From Iodobacter fluviatilis (GTDB lineage Bacteria; Pseudomonadota; Gammaproteobacteria; Burkholderiales; Chitinibacteraceae): DNA of 64,000 bases. Where the stretch lies: NCBI RefSeq assembly GCF_900451195.1, contig NZ_UGHR01000001.1, positions 1,798,001 to 1,862,000 of the forward strand, in the 5' to 3' direction. Positions 1 through 9,411 of this stretch are shown piece after piece. The position numbers and the translations under genes were made by a program. How positions within the stretch are numbered: position 1 is the stretch's first letter; each line of letters opens with the position of its first letter. The notes beneath the pieces are model-generated. The model saw only the letters and a program-made list of their open reading frames with translations, searched no databases and was not told the origin of the DNA.

Positions 1-187
1 AAATGATGGCATTCACTGGCAAAGGCATGATGAATATTTTAGCTGGCAGGGAAATGCTGAAGAATGGGAATCGTTTGAGCAAACCTATCCCTGCGTATTT
101 CAGTACGGTAAAGAGTGGTACATGATTTATAACGGCAATCACTATGGCGCCACAGGCTTTGGTTTAGCAAAGCTGGTGCTTGCTTAG
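1..187 (+). CDS. 3' end of a beta-propeller glycosidase-like protein (partial)
   Basis: An open frame enters from the left edge (first full codon at base 2) and stops with TAG at 185-187. The 61 visible residues begin NDGIHWQR and end with WYMIYNGNHYGATGFGLA. Aromatic strands followed by YNGNxYGxTGFGLA are typical of the last blade of five-bladed beta-propeller proteins related to GH43/GH32/GH130 glycosidases, which are often encoded in polysaccharide and lipopolysaccharide gene clusters. The gene lies 26 bp upstream of the dioxygenase gene in the same direction, so it is probably part of the same glycan locus. The catalytic part is outside the window, so enzyme activity cannot be judged. Confidence 0.6.
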   Translation, partial: NDGIHWQRHDEYFSWQGNAEEWESFEQTYPCVFQYGKEWYMIYNGNHYGATGFGLAKLVLA

Positions 188-213
188 CCTATTCAGCAAA
201 TGAGATATCATCA

Positions 214-1023
214 ATGATGGCAAAAAATAATATACCAGAGGTATCGTACGGCATTCTTATTCAGAATCAATCTGATTCCGTGATTGATGAGGTCGTTGAG
301 CAGATCAGAATGCTTGGCTATGGCGTGATTGATTCTGGTTATTCTTCTTCAGAGTTAAATAATTTATCTGAAGTGTTTAACCATACCCGTGCTGAATATA
401 TTAAAAATCAGGGTGAGGAAAAGCTGAGGGCTGCGAATGAGTACAATACTATTCGGGCCCCTTTGACTCATGGTGATGAAGCGTTTCTCCGCTTGGCGCT
501 GAATAAAAATTTATTACCCGTCATTAAAAAATTAATTATGGGGAAGTTTATTCTTAATCAGCAGAATGGCGTTATTAATCCGCCAGGGGAAACTTATAAT
601 CAAGCTGCGTGGCACAGGGATATTCCTTATCAGCATTTTGTTTCCTCCATGCCGATTGCCATTAATGCCCTGTTTTGTGTTGATGACTTTACTTGTGAAA
701 ATGGGTCCACCTTTTTATTGCCGGCATCTCATAAGGCAGAGGCTTTCCCATCAGCACATTTTATAAAAAATAATGCAGTGCAAATTGAAGCAAAGGCGGG
801 CTCTTTTATTATTTTGGATTGTATGGTTTTTCATTCAGGTGGGTTTAACAGCACAGGCTCAGAGCGCAGGGCAGTGAACCATTTATATAATATTCCATTT
901 TTTAAGCAGCAAATCAATATTCCCAAGATTATGCCTGATGTTTCTCTGACTGCTGAGGAAAAAGAAATCTTAGGGTTTACATTTCAGGAATTTAATTCTG
1001 TATCTGAATATTTATCTCGCTGA
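214..1023 (+). CDS. PhyH-family Fe(II)/2-oxoglutarate dioxygenase
   Basis: This is a 269-residue protein of the phytanoyl-CoA dioxygenase family. The iron-binding facial triad is visible as H134-x-D136 in AAWHRDIPY and H207 in CMVFHSGG. R218 in SERRAVNHLY is a good candidate for binding 2-oxoglutarate. The family hydroxylates or otherwise oxidises small molecules; members in surface-glycan clusters are thought to act on sugars or lipid carriers. It is the first full gene in a plus-strand series with two methyltransferases, an aminotransferase and a glycosyltransferase, so a tailoring role on a deoxy-amino sugar is likely but inferred. Two adjacent ATG codons (214 and 217) are possible starts and no strong Shine-Dalgarno decides between them. 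Confidence 0.85.
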   Translation: MMAKNNIPEVSYGILIQNQSDSVIDEVVEQIRMLGYGVIDSGYSSSELNNLSEVFNHTRAEYIKNQGEEKLRAANEYNTIRAPLTHGDEAFLRLALNKNLLPVIKKLIMGKFILNQQNGVINPPGETYNQAAWHRDIPYQHFVSSMPIAINALFCVDDFTCENGSTFLLPASHKAEAFPSAHFIKNNAVQIEAKAGSFIILDCMVFHSGGFNSTGSERRAVNHLYNIPFFKQQINIPKIMPDVSLTAEEKEILGFTFQEFNSVSEYLSR

Positions 1024-1058
1024 AAGTATCAGCGATTGTCTGCTATAAAGGGGTATTT

Positions 1059-2057
1059 ATGTCGATTGGTCAATATTGCTGTCCATTATCAAAAGAAAAA
1101 CTATTCATCTCAGATGCTGGTTTAAGCAGCTTGCAGGGGGGCTGCTACCCATTTCTTAATGCGGATATGATTAATAAAATCCCGGTGTTTATTGATGAAA
1201 ATCTATTGTCAGGCGGAGATAAAATATCTCAGGTAATGTACAGCAGAGATCATTCTGAGCAAGCCTATGATAATTTTCTTTCTTGGTTATTTGAAACTTT
1301 TAATGTTGATGAATCAATATTCAGAAGTGCACTGCTTGATAAATTAAATTTGAAAAAAGGTGATCGGGTATTGATCACTGGCTGCGGTTTGGGTAATGAT
1401 ATTTTGAGCGTGCTTCCTAAAGTGGGTGAAAAAGGGGAGGTTTATGCCCAAGATATCTCTGATTTAATGGTTGCTGCTACAGCTCGGATATTAAAAAATA
1501 CGGTATCAGATGAATTTGACCTGAAGAATATTTATCTGAGTGTTTCTAATGCGTCCATGCTGCCCTTTGAGGATGATTATTTTGATGCCGCATATCATTT
1601 TGGAGGCATCAATTTGTTTTCAGATATGAAAGCGGCCATTAGTGAAATGTCTCGTGTGGTGAAGGTGGGTGGCAGGGTTGTATTGGGGGATGAAGGGATT
1701 GCTCCGTGGCTGAAAGAGCATGAGTATGGAAAAATGGCTATTTGTAATAATAAGTTGTGGGCTTTAGAGCCACCACTGGCATTGCTTCCGGAAACAGCCT
1801 CTGATGTTCATTTAAGCTGGGTATTGGGAAATTGTTTTTATATTATCGATTTTGCCGTTGCGCCCTCAATGCCTTATATGAATATTGATGTACCTCATCA
1901 GGGTGTGCGGGGTGGAAGTATCAGGAAAAGATATTATGGCCAGTTAGAGGGGGTTGATCCCGTGCTTAAGCAACAAATAGCTGAGGCAGCTGCTGCAGCG
2001 GGGATCAGCACAAGCGCATGGTTGGAAAAAGCCATTGAGAACTCATTGAGTGAATAG
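1059..2057 (+). CDS. Class I SAM methyltransferase with Trm112-like head and RHH-like tail
   Basis: A 332-residue protein. Residues 1-50 (CCPLSKEKL, ending PVFID) resemble the short Trm112/zinc-ribbon-like leader found before many class I methyltransferases. The Rossmann motif I is VLITGCGLGND at about 104-114 and the acidic motif II is near 130 (YAQDIS). DAAYHFGGINLF at 176-187 is the post-II region. The last 30 residues (about 300-332, ending GISTSAWLEKAIENSL) look like the helices of a ribbon-helix-helix protein, which is odd for a methyltransferase. An AAGGGG ribosome site lies 6 bases before the ATG. The substrate is not evident; the neighbours suggest an O- or N-methylation of a sugar. 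The same domain also acts on quinones and small metabolites. Confidence 0.8.
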   Translation: MSIGQYCCPLSKEKLFISDAGLSSLQGGCYPFLNADMINKIPVFIDENLLSGGDKISQVMYSRDHSEQAYDNFLSWLFETFNVDESIFRSALLDKLNLKKGDRVLITGCGLGNDILSVLPKVGEKGEVYAQDISDLMVAATARILKNTVSDEFDLKNIYLSVSNASMLPFEDDYFDAAYHFGGINLFSDMKAAISEMSRVVKVGGRVVLGDEGIAPWLKEHEYGKMAICNNKLWALEPPLALLPETASDVHLSWVLGNCFYIIDFAVAPSMPYMNIDVPHQGVRGGSIRKRYYGQLEGVDPVLKQQIAEAAAAAGISTSAWLEKAIENSLSE

Positions 2058-2154
2058 AGCGAAAAAGAAAGAAAAATAATAATTAATATTTAAACTGAAT
2101 TTCTCTTCGCTTAATGGCTTGTGAAAAATGCTGTAACCATATTAGGGTGTTGCC

Positions 2155-3177
2155 TTGATTGATCTTGATAAAAACCGCTTTGATGCGGCGTTAATTCCCG
2201 GAACTCGATCTGCTTTAGCATCTGCAGTTGGATTGTTGCGGCAAGCAGAAAAAGAAACTTTTGCTGCATTATTAGACTCAGCGGGAGATTTTTTGCCGGG
2301 GCTTACCTATCAGCGTGATTGCCCTCAATGCGGGGCGCTGCATCAAAATGCAGGATTAGTCATGACAGCGCATGGAATGCATTTATTAGCCTGCGGGGGG
2401 TGTGGTTTTATTTATAGCTGTGAAGTTATTACCCCAGAGCAAGAGCGTTTGCGTTATGAGAACAGTTCTTCAGCGCAGTGTCATTTATTGCAAAAGCAAA
2501 CGGATACTTATGCTTTTTTGGAGCGTGAAAAGGCCCGGTATGTGGCTGGCCGGATGCACCAGTTGATTGGGCAGGGTAAGGGTTTGGAAATTGGCTCATC
2601 AAATGGCGTTTTGCTTGAAGCCGCTCAGGAATTAGGCTGGCAAATGATGGGTGTCGAGATTAATGCTGACGCGGTGGCATTATCGCAAACTAAGGGGTTT
2701 ACCGTTATACAGGGGGAATACCCAGAGGCGTTGCCTGCAGATGAAATGCCTTTTGATGCAATTGTTGTTTTGGATGTCTTGGAGCATATCGCAGACCCCT
2801 TGCCATTTTTATCCATAGTCAGTAGCCAATTGGCTGACCCTGGCTATTTAATTGTTCAGGTGCCCAATTTCAATAGCCTGTTGCTGCGTATCGAAGGCGC
2901 GAAAAATTCAAATGTATGTCATGGGCATTGGAGCTATTTTACGCCTGATACCTTAAGCGCTTTATTACTTAAGGCCGGTTTTGAAGTGTGTTTCCTAGAA
3001 ACCTATATTACCGAGCTTGACCGGATTCAAACTTATCCGGAAGACACAGTGGCCGCTGTATACCAGCAATTAAGCGGTAAACCGCTGCAAGGCCTGCAGG
3101 CGCTGAATACAGATATGCTGCACGATGATTATTTGGGATATAAACTCTTTGGCATCTTCAGGAAAATAAAAAAATGA
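2155..3177 (+). CDS. Zinc-ribbon class I SAM methyltransferase
   Basis: A 340-residue protein with a four-cysteine knuckle (C56-x2-C59 and C80-x2-C83) in the N-terminal part. A SAM-binding Rossmann fold follows: LEIGSSNGVLL at about 144-154, acidic residue E168 in VEIN, and DVLEH at 207-211. This layout is typical of sugar methyltransferases in deoxysugar and O-antigen clusters. The start is a TTG at 2155: the frame is closed upstream by TAG at 2143, and AGGG at 2144-2147 sits 7 bases before the TTG. The stop overlaps the start of the WecE-like gene (ATGA), so the two are translationally coupled and probably act in one pathway. Confidence 0.82.
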   Translation: MIDLDKNRFDAALIPGTRSALASAVGLLRQAEKETFAALLDSAGDFLPGLTYQRDCPQCGALHQNAGLVMTAHGMHLLACGGCGFIYSCEVITPEQERLRYENSSSAQCHLLQKQTDTYAFLEREKARYVAGRMHQLIGQGKGLEIGSSNGVLLEAAQELGWQMMGVEINADAVALSQTKGFTVIQGEYPEALPADEMPFDAIVVLDVLEHIADPLPFLSIVSSQLADPGYLIVQVPNFNSLLLRIEGAKNSNVCHGHWSYFTPDTLSALLLKAGFEVCFLETYITELDRIQTYPEDTVAAVYQQLSGKPLQGLQALNTDMLHDDYLGYKLFGIFRKIKK

Positions 3178-4331
3178 GTCTGTTACCCATTCCTTTTGCC
3201 AAGCCTTTTATTGTTGGCAAAGAGTTGTTTTATATTGCCCAGGCGGTGATTAATGGCTCTATTTCCGGAGATGGCCAATTTACCCGGCGTTGTCAGGCAT
3301 GGCTTGAAACAGAATTACACTGCAAAAAAGTGCTGCTTACACAGTCTTGTACAGCAGCGCTTGAAATGAGTGCAATTTTGGCAGATGTAGGGCCGGGGGA
3401 TGAGGTGATTATGCCTTCATTTACCTTTGTTTCTACCGCGAATGCCTTTGTGTTGCGCGGAGCGACACCCGTATTTGTGGATATTCGCCCAGATACTTTA
3501 AATCTGGATGAAAGCCTGGTTGAGGCGGCGATTACAGATCGCACTAAAGCCATTGTTGCCGTGCATTATGCAGGCCAGCCCTGCGCTATGCAGGCATTAG
3601 AAGCACTATGCAAAAAATATAATATTAAACTGATTGAAGACGCTGCTCAGGCTATCTTGGCTTTTGATGAGAGCAGGGCGCTGGGTACGATTGGTGACTT
3701 GGGCTGCCTTAGTTTTCATGAGACAAAAAATATTATCAGCGGAGAAGGCGGTGCACTGCTGATTAATAATCCTGAATTGATCGAGCGTGCAGAAATAATC
3801 TGGCATAAAGGCACAAATCGGAAAGCATTTTTTCAGGGGCAGGTTGATAAATATACCTGGGTAGATATTGGCTCCTCATTTCTACCCAGTGAATTAACGG
3901 CCGCTTTTTTGTTTGCCCAATTAGAGCAGGCGAAACGAATTAATTCCAACCGCCGTGCTTTATATGAAAAATACATGCAGCTTTTACAGCCGCTGGCAGA
4001 TACAGGGCATTTGGTATTGCCCTATGTGCGTGATGGTCATCGCTCAATTGGCCATATTTTTTACGTCTTATGTAAAAATGAAATTGAGCGTAAAAACTTG
4101 ATTCACTATTTAACTAAGCAGGGGATTAATGCTGTTTTTCATTATGTACCCTTGCATAATTCTCCTGCGGGGATGCGCCTCGGGCGGGCGCATGGTGATT
4201 TAAATGTCACGATTGATGTTTCCATGCGCTTATTAAGATTGCCGATGTTTAATGAAATGAACCATGATCAGGTACGCTTTGTCTGCCATCATGTCACCCA
4301 TTTCTTTCAGAATATTGCCCTTTACAGCTAG
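3174..4331 (+). CDS. wecE: WecE/RffA-like dTDP-4-keto-6-deoxyhexose aminotransferase
   Basis: A 385-residue PLP enzyme of the DegT/DnrJ/EryC1 family. It closely follows the E. coli WecE pattern along its whole length: GDGxFTRRCQxWLE, PGDEVIMPSFTFVSTANAF, VHYAGxPC, EDAAQ, SFHETKN and GTNRxxFFxGQVDKYTWVDIGSS. K185 in HETKN should form the Schiff base with PLP. WecE converts dTDP-4-keto-6-deoxyglucose to dTDP-4-amino-4,6-dideoxygalactose (Fuc4N). The dTDP-glucose synthesis genes rmlA and rmlB are not in the window and must be elsewhere. It starts inside the stop of the preceding methyltransferase. The amino sugar could end up on flagellin, in an O-antigen or in enterobacterial-common-antigen-like polymer; the flagellin neighbour favours the first. 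Confidence 0.88.
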   Translation: MSLLPIPFAKPFIVGKELFYIAQAVINGSISGDGQFTRRCQAWLETELHCKKVLLTQSCTAALEMSAILADVGPGDEVIMPSFTFVSTANAFVLRGATPVFVDIRPDTLNLDESLVEAAITDRTKAIVAVHYAGQPCAMQALEALCKKYNIKLIEDAAQAILAFDESRALGTIGDLGCLSFHETKNIISGEGGALLINNPELIERAEIIWHKGTNRKAFFQGQVDKYTWVDIGSSFLPSELTAAFLFAQLEQAKRINSNRRALYEKYMQLLQPLADTGHLVLPYVRDGHRSIGHIFYVLCKNEIERKNLIHYLTKQGINAVFHYVPLHNSPAGMRLGRAHGDLNVTIDVSMRLLRLPMFNEMNHDQVRFVCHHVTHFFQNIALYS

Positions 4332-4397
4332 TCTTTTGCTCATTTTGATCGCGGCTTGTGGCCACTGGCGATTCAATAATAATTTATGGTGGTACTT

Positions 4398-7300
4398 ATG
4401 TCATTTGAATCGCAAGTTTCTGAAAACCTGCTTAAATTTGAACGCGATATTAAAGAAATAAAATCCTTACTTTTAAATAAAAAATACGAGCAAGTATTAC
4501 GTCAGGCACAGGATTTGGCTATGTTTGCCTGGCATCACAGTATGGGCTTATTTGCCAGCAGCGAGCTTGAACAGCTGATTGCGGGCGTATCAGGCCATCT
4601 GCCAGTATTAAAAAACGGGGTTTCTGCCCCTCGCAAGCAGCGCCGTATTTTAACCATCATGACCAATGTTTCAGCAAGTGGCGGGCACAGCCGTATTGCA
4701 TGGCGCTGGATTGAGCTGGATAAAAATTCTCACCATACTTTAGTATTAACTCAGCAAATTGATCCTGTTCCCGTGCAATTACAAGCTCTTTCCGAAGAGG
4801 GAAGGCTCACCATTGTTGTATTAAATTCACCCACTCTTTTAGAGCGTGCAAGTCATTTGCGCCAAAGAATAAATGATGCTGATCGGGTGGTATTACTGAT
4901 TCATCCTCATGATGTATTGGCCAATGCCGCACTGGCAGGTATGAAAGCACCTCCGCCGGTTATTTTTCAGGACCATGCGGCCCACACATTCTGGCTGGGG
5001 GCGACGGTATCAAATATTGTTTTAAGTATGTCGGCTGCCCTGCTGAATAGCCGCCGTGGTATTGCTAAAGAAAACATCGGCTGGATTCCTATTCCTTTGG
5101 ATTTTCAAAGACTTGAGAAAGCCGTAGTACGTGATATTCGTGCGGAATGCGCAATTGATAAAGATGCTTTTGTATTAATGTCTTGTGGTTCGCCTTATAA
5201 ATACCTGCCCATTGAAGGTATTTGCCTTGCGGATTTACTTGCCCCTGTGCTTGAAAATAATCCTAGAGCGCATTTAATTTTGGTGGGCCCAGATCCGACT
5301 GCACCCTGGGCTGAATTTTCTGCCAAATTTGCCGGGCGTGTGCATTGCATTGGTCATTTGTTTGAAGAAAGCCTAGTGGCGGCTTACACGGCCTGCGATG
5401 TTTACCTAGATGCAGTGCCTTTTACTTCGCCCACTGCATTATTTGAAGCTGCTGCGATGGGTAAGCCTGTGGTGCGCTTTGCACCAGCAGCCTGGAGAGC
5501 ATGCGAGTTTGCTTTAGATATTGAAGCCACCATGCCTACGTCACTGTATGTATGGTCGGATGCGCCTTCTTATCAAAGAGATATTCAGCGATTAATGGAC
5601 GATCGTGCCTTTCGCGAGTGGCGTGGTCTTTTTGGGCGTACGGCAACACGGCTTTACCATGCGGATGAAACATTTGTTCATTCGCTGGAAGCGGCCTACG
5701 ATCGTGCAGCTGTTCTGCCCCAAATTTGTTTAGATCCCGTTTTGTCTGCGGCCCGGTTTGAATTATTTGATCGTTTAGAATTGCAGTTGGCACAAAATAT
5801 GGCGCTGCAGGTTGGCCTTGATCATGAATATCGGCAGCAGGGATTACTGAAGAAAAATGGGCCCTTACGTATTGCGGTGGCTTTGCATTTATATTATGTG
5901 GAGCAGTGGGATGATATTCGTGAGTTATTAAAAAACATTCCGTTCCCCTTTGATTTCTTTGTAACTACTACGGCTGAAAATAAACATATTGTCAGCGATT
6001 TGCTCGCGCTTCATTTTTCGGATGCAAAATTATATATCACCGCAAACAGAGGGCGTGATATTGGCCCCTTGTTTGGTCTTTTGCAGCACGAGAATCTGGC
6101 TGATTACGATTTTGTATGTAAATTACATACCAAGAAATCCCCCCATTTAGATCCGGAGCTGGTGCAAAAATGGCGTGAAGAGTTATTAATTTCTTTATTG
6201 CCTTCAAAAGAAGGCGTGCAGGCTATTTTTGATTTATTTAATACCCGCCCAGAGGTGGGGATTGTGACCGGGGCGGGGGTGCTGGTTCATGCACATTATA
6301 CGCCGGGTGGTAATATTAGTTTGTTGCGGGAATTAGCGGCGCGCCTTGGGTTTAATTTAGATGAAATGGCGTATGAGTTTCCGGGCGGCTCTATGTTCTG
6401 GTGCCGTGGGCGGATTTTTAATTCATTTAACGCCCTGAATATTTCTGAAGAAGATTTTGAGCCCGAATCAGGGCAGACCAATGGCACGCTCGCGCATGCA
6501 ATTGAGCGGATTTTCCCCTTAATTGCTTATCATCAGGGCTTATTGACGGTTGATTCGGGTTATCAGGGCAATGTGCCTAATCCACGCTTCCCCAATAGTA
6601 GTGAAGAATATTTGCACTGGTTATCTAAGCAGGAGTTGTGCATTCCTGAAGCTAAGTTATTTGATTTGCATGCAGAAGCGGTTGCTTTGCCTGAAGTTAA
6701 AATTTGTATTGTTGATCGCTTTGCAAATAAAAATGGCCTGATTGAAACCATTAATAGTGTTTCACGCCAGTTTTATGCCAATGTGAAACTGCTTGTTTGC
6801 TCCAGCTCGGCTAATCCAATGCCGGAATCCGGCATCGAGTGGATTCAGGTAAAAGATGGTTTTTATTCTGCCATTTTAAATACGTTGGCCCATCAGGATG
6901 ATGGTGGCTGGCTAGGAGTATTGGAGGCGGGTGATCAGTTAACCATGAGCGGTTTGTTATTGGCCATGCATCAGCTGGTTGATCACCCTGAATGGAAGCT
7001 GGTTTATTTTGATGATGATGTAATGAATGCAGACGGTCGCCCAGCCTGCCCCCGTTTTAAACCTGATTTTGATATCAATTTATTACGCAGTATTCCCTAT
7101 GCGGATGGCTTTTTATTGCTCAGGTCCGTGGCTGATTTTTCTGATGTTTATGCTGAAATGGAAGGCTGGGGCGCGGAGCAGCTGGCTCTTTTATTACATT
7201 GCTATGAGCAGGAAGGGTCAGGCGCAATTGGCCATATTCCTGAAGTATTAACGCATTTGCAAATTAATGAGTCACGGCAATTATCGAATCCTCGGCGTTA

Positions 7301-9278
7301 TAAAGCTTTTTCGGATTTAATTGATTTGCACTTGCAGCGCCAGAATATCAGGGCTGAAATTTTAGCTAATGGCCGGGTAGAGGGGGCGCTGCGGGTGAAG
7401 TATGCGCTGCCAGAGCGCCCATTGGTCAGTATTATTATTCCGACTAAAAATCAGCTGCCTATGCTGCAGCGTTGCATTGAATCTATTTTAGAAAAAACCA
7501 GTTATCCGAATTATGAAATTATTATTATTGATAATAATAGTGATGATCCGCTGGTACTCCCTTATCTTGAGCAGCTTGAATTATTACTGAGTTATCGTTT
7601 GCGGGTGTTTGAATATCCGCATGCGTTTAATTTTTCTGCCATTAATAATGCCGCAGTGGGCCAGGCCAACGGTGATTATCTTGTGCTGCTTAATAACGAT
7701 ACAGCCATTATTCAGAATTCATGGCTGGAAGAGCTATTGCATCATGCCATGCGACCTGAAGTGGGTATTGTAGGTGCGAAGTTATTGTACCCGAATGGCT
7801 TGGTTCAGCATGCCGGGGTTGTGCTGGGCTTGCGCGGGCCGGCTGATCATCCCTGCATTGGGGCTTCATTAGAAGAATCCGGCTATATGCACCGTTTGCA
7901 GTTAGATCAGCAATATTCTGTGGTTACCGCAGCGTGCATGATGGTGCGCAAATCGGTGTATGAGCAGGCTGGCGGGATGGATGAGCTTGATTTTAAGGTT
8001 TCATACAATGATGTGGATTTATGCCTGAAAGTAAAAACACTGGGTTATTCGATTGTCTGGACGCCTTACTCGGTAGTGATGCACGAGGGCAGTGTGAGCC
8101 AGTCGCAAATTAATCCTGATAAAGCCGCGGCCAAGCAATTGCGCTTTGAGGGCGAGCAAGTGGCGATGTACCGCAAGTGGCTGCCAGAGATTGGCAACGA
8201 TCCTGCATACAATAAAAACTTAACGCTCAGTGGCAATGGTTTTGAATTAGAGCACCGCTCGCTATTATCTTGGCGGCCATTAAGCTGGAAGCCTTTGCCA
8301 ACGGTGCTTTGCCATCCAGCGGATCAGACCGGCTGCGGGCAGTATCGTATTTTGCAGCCTTTTGCTGCGATGCTGGAGGCGCAAAAAATAGCGGGGGCCA
8401 TTGCATTTGAGCTTTTCCCTGCTTTTGAGCTGGCCAAGCTGGCGCCGGATGTGATGGTGTTTCAGCGGCAAATTTCGACTCAGCAACTTGATTTCTTAAG
8501 GTTATCTAAAGCGTGTTCTCCGTCCTTTAAGGTTTACGAGCTGGATGATTATTTGCCCAATGTGCCCATTAAAAGTGCTCACCGCACGCACATGCCTAAA
8601 GATGTGGTGAAGTCTTTGCGCAAGGCGCTGACCTTTGTTGATCGGTTTACGGTATCCACAGAAGAGCTGGCGAATGCTTATGAGGGCATGCATCCGGTGA
8701 TGCACGTGGTGAATAATTATTTGCCTGTGCCGATCTGGGGTGATCTGCACTCTGAGCGCAATCAGGGTAAAAAGCCGCGTGTGGGCTGGGCCGGCGGAGC
8801 AAGCCATACTGGCGATCTGGAGTTAATCGAAAGTGTGGTGAAGGCGCTCGCCAATGAGGTGGAGTGGGTGTTTTTTGGGATGTGCCCGGATAAGCTGCGC
8901 CCCTTTGTGCATGAGTTTCATGCGGGTGTGCCGATCGGCCTTTATGCGGCAAAGCTGGCCAGCTTAAATTTAGATTTGGCTTTGGCTCCTTTAGAGCAAA
9001 ATATATTTAATCAGTGCAAGAGTAATTTGCGCCTGCTGGAATACGGTGCTTGTGGCTTTCCGGTGATTTGTACAGATATTGCTCCTTATCGCGGCAGCTT
9101 GCCGGTAACCCGGGTGAGAAATAAGCACAAGGACTGGGTGGATGCCATCCATGATCATTTATCTGATCCTGAAGCGAGCGCTGGCAGTGGCCGGGCATTA
9201 AAAGAAGCCGTATTAAAAGACTGGATGCTGGATGGGGTTAACCTAGATAAATGGCGTGCGGCATGGTTGTCAGCTTAG
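4398..9278 (+). CDS. Giant multi-domain glycosyltransferase (GT4 - RgpF - GT2 - GT4-like)
   Basis: About 1626 residues. An upstream ATG at 4386 exists, but GGTGG 5 bases before 4398 favours the latter. Domain order by eye: an N-terminal leader; a GT4-type glycosyltransferase (about 83-430, with FEAAAMGKPVV near 348); a rhamnan-synthesis RgpF-like domain (about 490-720, with NRGRDIGPLF and CKLHTKKSPH); a divergent GT2-like segment (about 765-1000); a full GT2 domain (about 1008-1240, with IIIPTKN, IDNNSDD and LLNNDTAI); and a C-terminal GT4-like domain (about 1300-1626, with GWAGGASHTGDLEL and EYGACGFPVICTD). Such proteins build or transfer oligosaccharides. No membrane segments are seen, so it should be cytoplasmic, as flagellin glycosyltransferases are. 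It ends 133 bp before the flagellin gene, which suggests it glycosylates flagellin. Confidence 0.85.
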   Translation: MSFESQVSENLLKFERDIKEIKSLLLNKKYEQVLRQAQDLAMFAWHHSMGLFASSELEQLIAGVSGHLPVLKNGVSAPRKQRRILTIMTNVSASGGHSRIAWRWIELDKNSHHTLVLTQQIDPVPVQLQALSEEGRLTIVVLNSPTLLERASHLRQRINDADRVVLLIHPHDVLANAALAGMKAPPPVIFQDHAAHTFWLGATVSNIVLSMSAALLNSRRGIAKENIGWIPIPLDFQRLEKAVVRDIRAECAIDKDAFVLMSCGSPYKYLPIEGICLADLLAPVLENNPRAHLILVGPDPTAPWAEFSAKFAGRVHCIGHLFEESLVAAYTACDVYLDAVPFTSPTALFEAAAMGKPVVRFAPAAWRACEFALDIEATMPTSLYVWSDAPSYQRDIQRLMDDRAFREWRGLFGRTATRLYHADETFVHSLEAAYDRAAVLPQICLDPVLSAARFELFDRLELQLAQNMALQVGLDHEYRQQGLLKKNGPLRIAVALHLYYVEQWDDIRELLKNIPFPFDFFVTTTAENKHIVSDLLALHFSDAKLYITANRGRDIGPLFGLLQHENLADYDFVCKLHTKKSPHLDPELVQKWREELLISLLPSKEGVQAIFDLFNTRPEVGIVTGAGVLVHAHYTPGGNISLLRELAARLGFNLDEMAYEFPGGSMFWCRGRIFNSFNALNISEEDFEPESGQTNGTLAHAIERIFPLIAYHQGLLTVDSGYQGNVPNPRFPNSSEEYLHWLSKQELCIPEAKLFDLHAEAVALPEVKICIVDRFANKNGLIETINSVSRQFYANVKLLVCSSSANPMPESGIEWIQVKDGFYSAILNTLAHQDDGGWLGVLEAGDQLTMSGLLLAMHQLVDHPEWKLVYFDDDVMNADGRPACPRFKPDFDINLLRSIPYADGFLLLRSVADFSDVYAEMEGWGAEQLALLLHCYEQEGSGAIGHIPEVLTHLQINESRQLSNPRRYKAFSDLIDLHLQRQNIRAEILANGRVEGALRVKYALPERPLVSIIIPTKNQLPMLQRCIESILEKTSYPNYEIIIIDNNSDDPLVLPYLEQLELLLSYRLRVFEYPHAFNFSAINNAAVGQANGDYLVLLNNDTAIIQNSWLEELLHHAMRPEVGIVGAKLLYPNGLVQHAGVVLGLRGPADHPCIGASLEESGYMHRLQLDQQYSVVTAACMMVRKSVYEQAGGMDELDFKVSYNDVDLCLKVKTLGYSIVWTPYSVVMHEGSVSQSQINPDKAAAKQLRFEGEQVAMYRKWLPEIGNDPAYNKNLTLSGNGFELEHRSLLSWRPLSWKPLPTVLCHPADQTGCGQYRILQPFAAMLEAQKIAGAIAFELFPAFELAKLAPDVMVFQRQISTQQLDFLRLSKACSPSFKVYELDDYLPNVPIKSAHRTHMPKDVVKSLRKALTFVDRFTVSTEELANAYEGMHPVMHVVNNYLPVPIWGDLHSERNQGKKPRVGWAGGASHTGDLELIESVVKALANEVEWVFFGMCPDKLRPFVHEFHAGVPIGLYAAKLASLNLDLALAPLEQNIFNQCKSNLRLLEYGACGFPVICTDIAPYRGSLPVTRVRNKHKDWVDAIHDHLSDPEASAGSGRALKEAVLKDWMLDGVNLDKWRAAWLSA

Positions 9279-9314
9279 GCTTTCGCTTGAGGAAAAAAAG
9301 ATTACAAATAATCC

Positions 9315-9341
9315 TCAAGTTTATCGAGGCACTTCCGATAA
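9315..9341 (+). promoter_or_regulatory. Sigma-28 (FliA) promoter of the flagellin gene
   Basis: TCAAGTTT (9315-9322), an 11-base spacer, then TCCGATAA (9334-9341). The flagellar sigma-28 consensus is TAAAGTTT-N11-GCCGATAA, so spacing is exact and only three positions differ. It lies 70 bases upstream of the flagellin ATG, as expected for a class 3 flagellar gene. Confidence 0.88.
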
Positions 9342-9411
9342 AGCATACAAGGGCTTACTTATATGCCTGAAACACTAAGCACCGATTCTAGGACAAGCAA
9401 GGGGAAGTACC

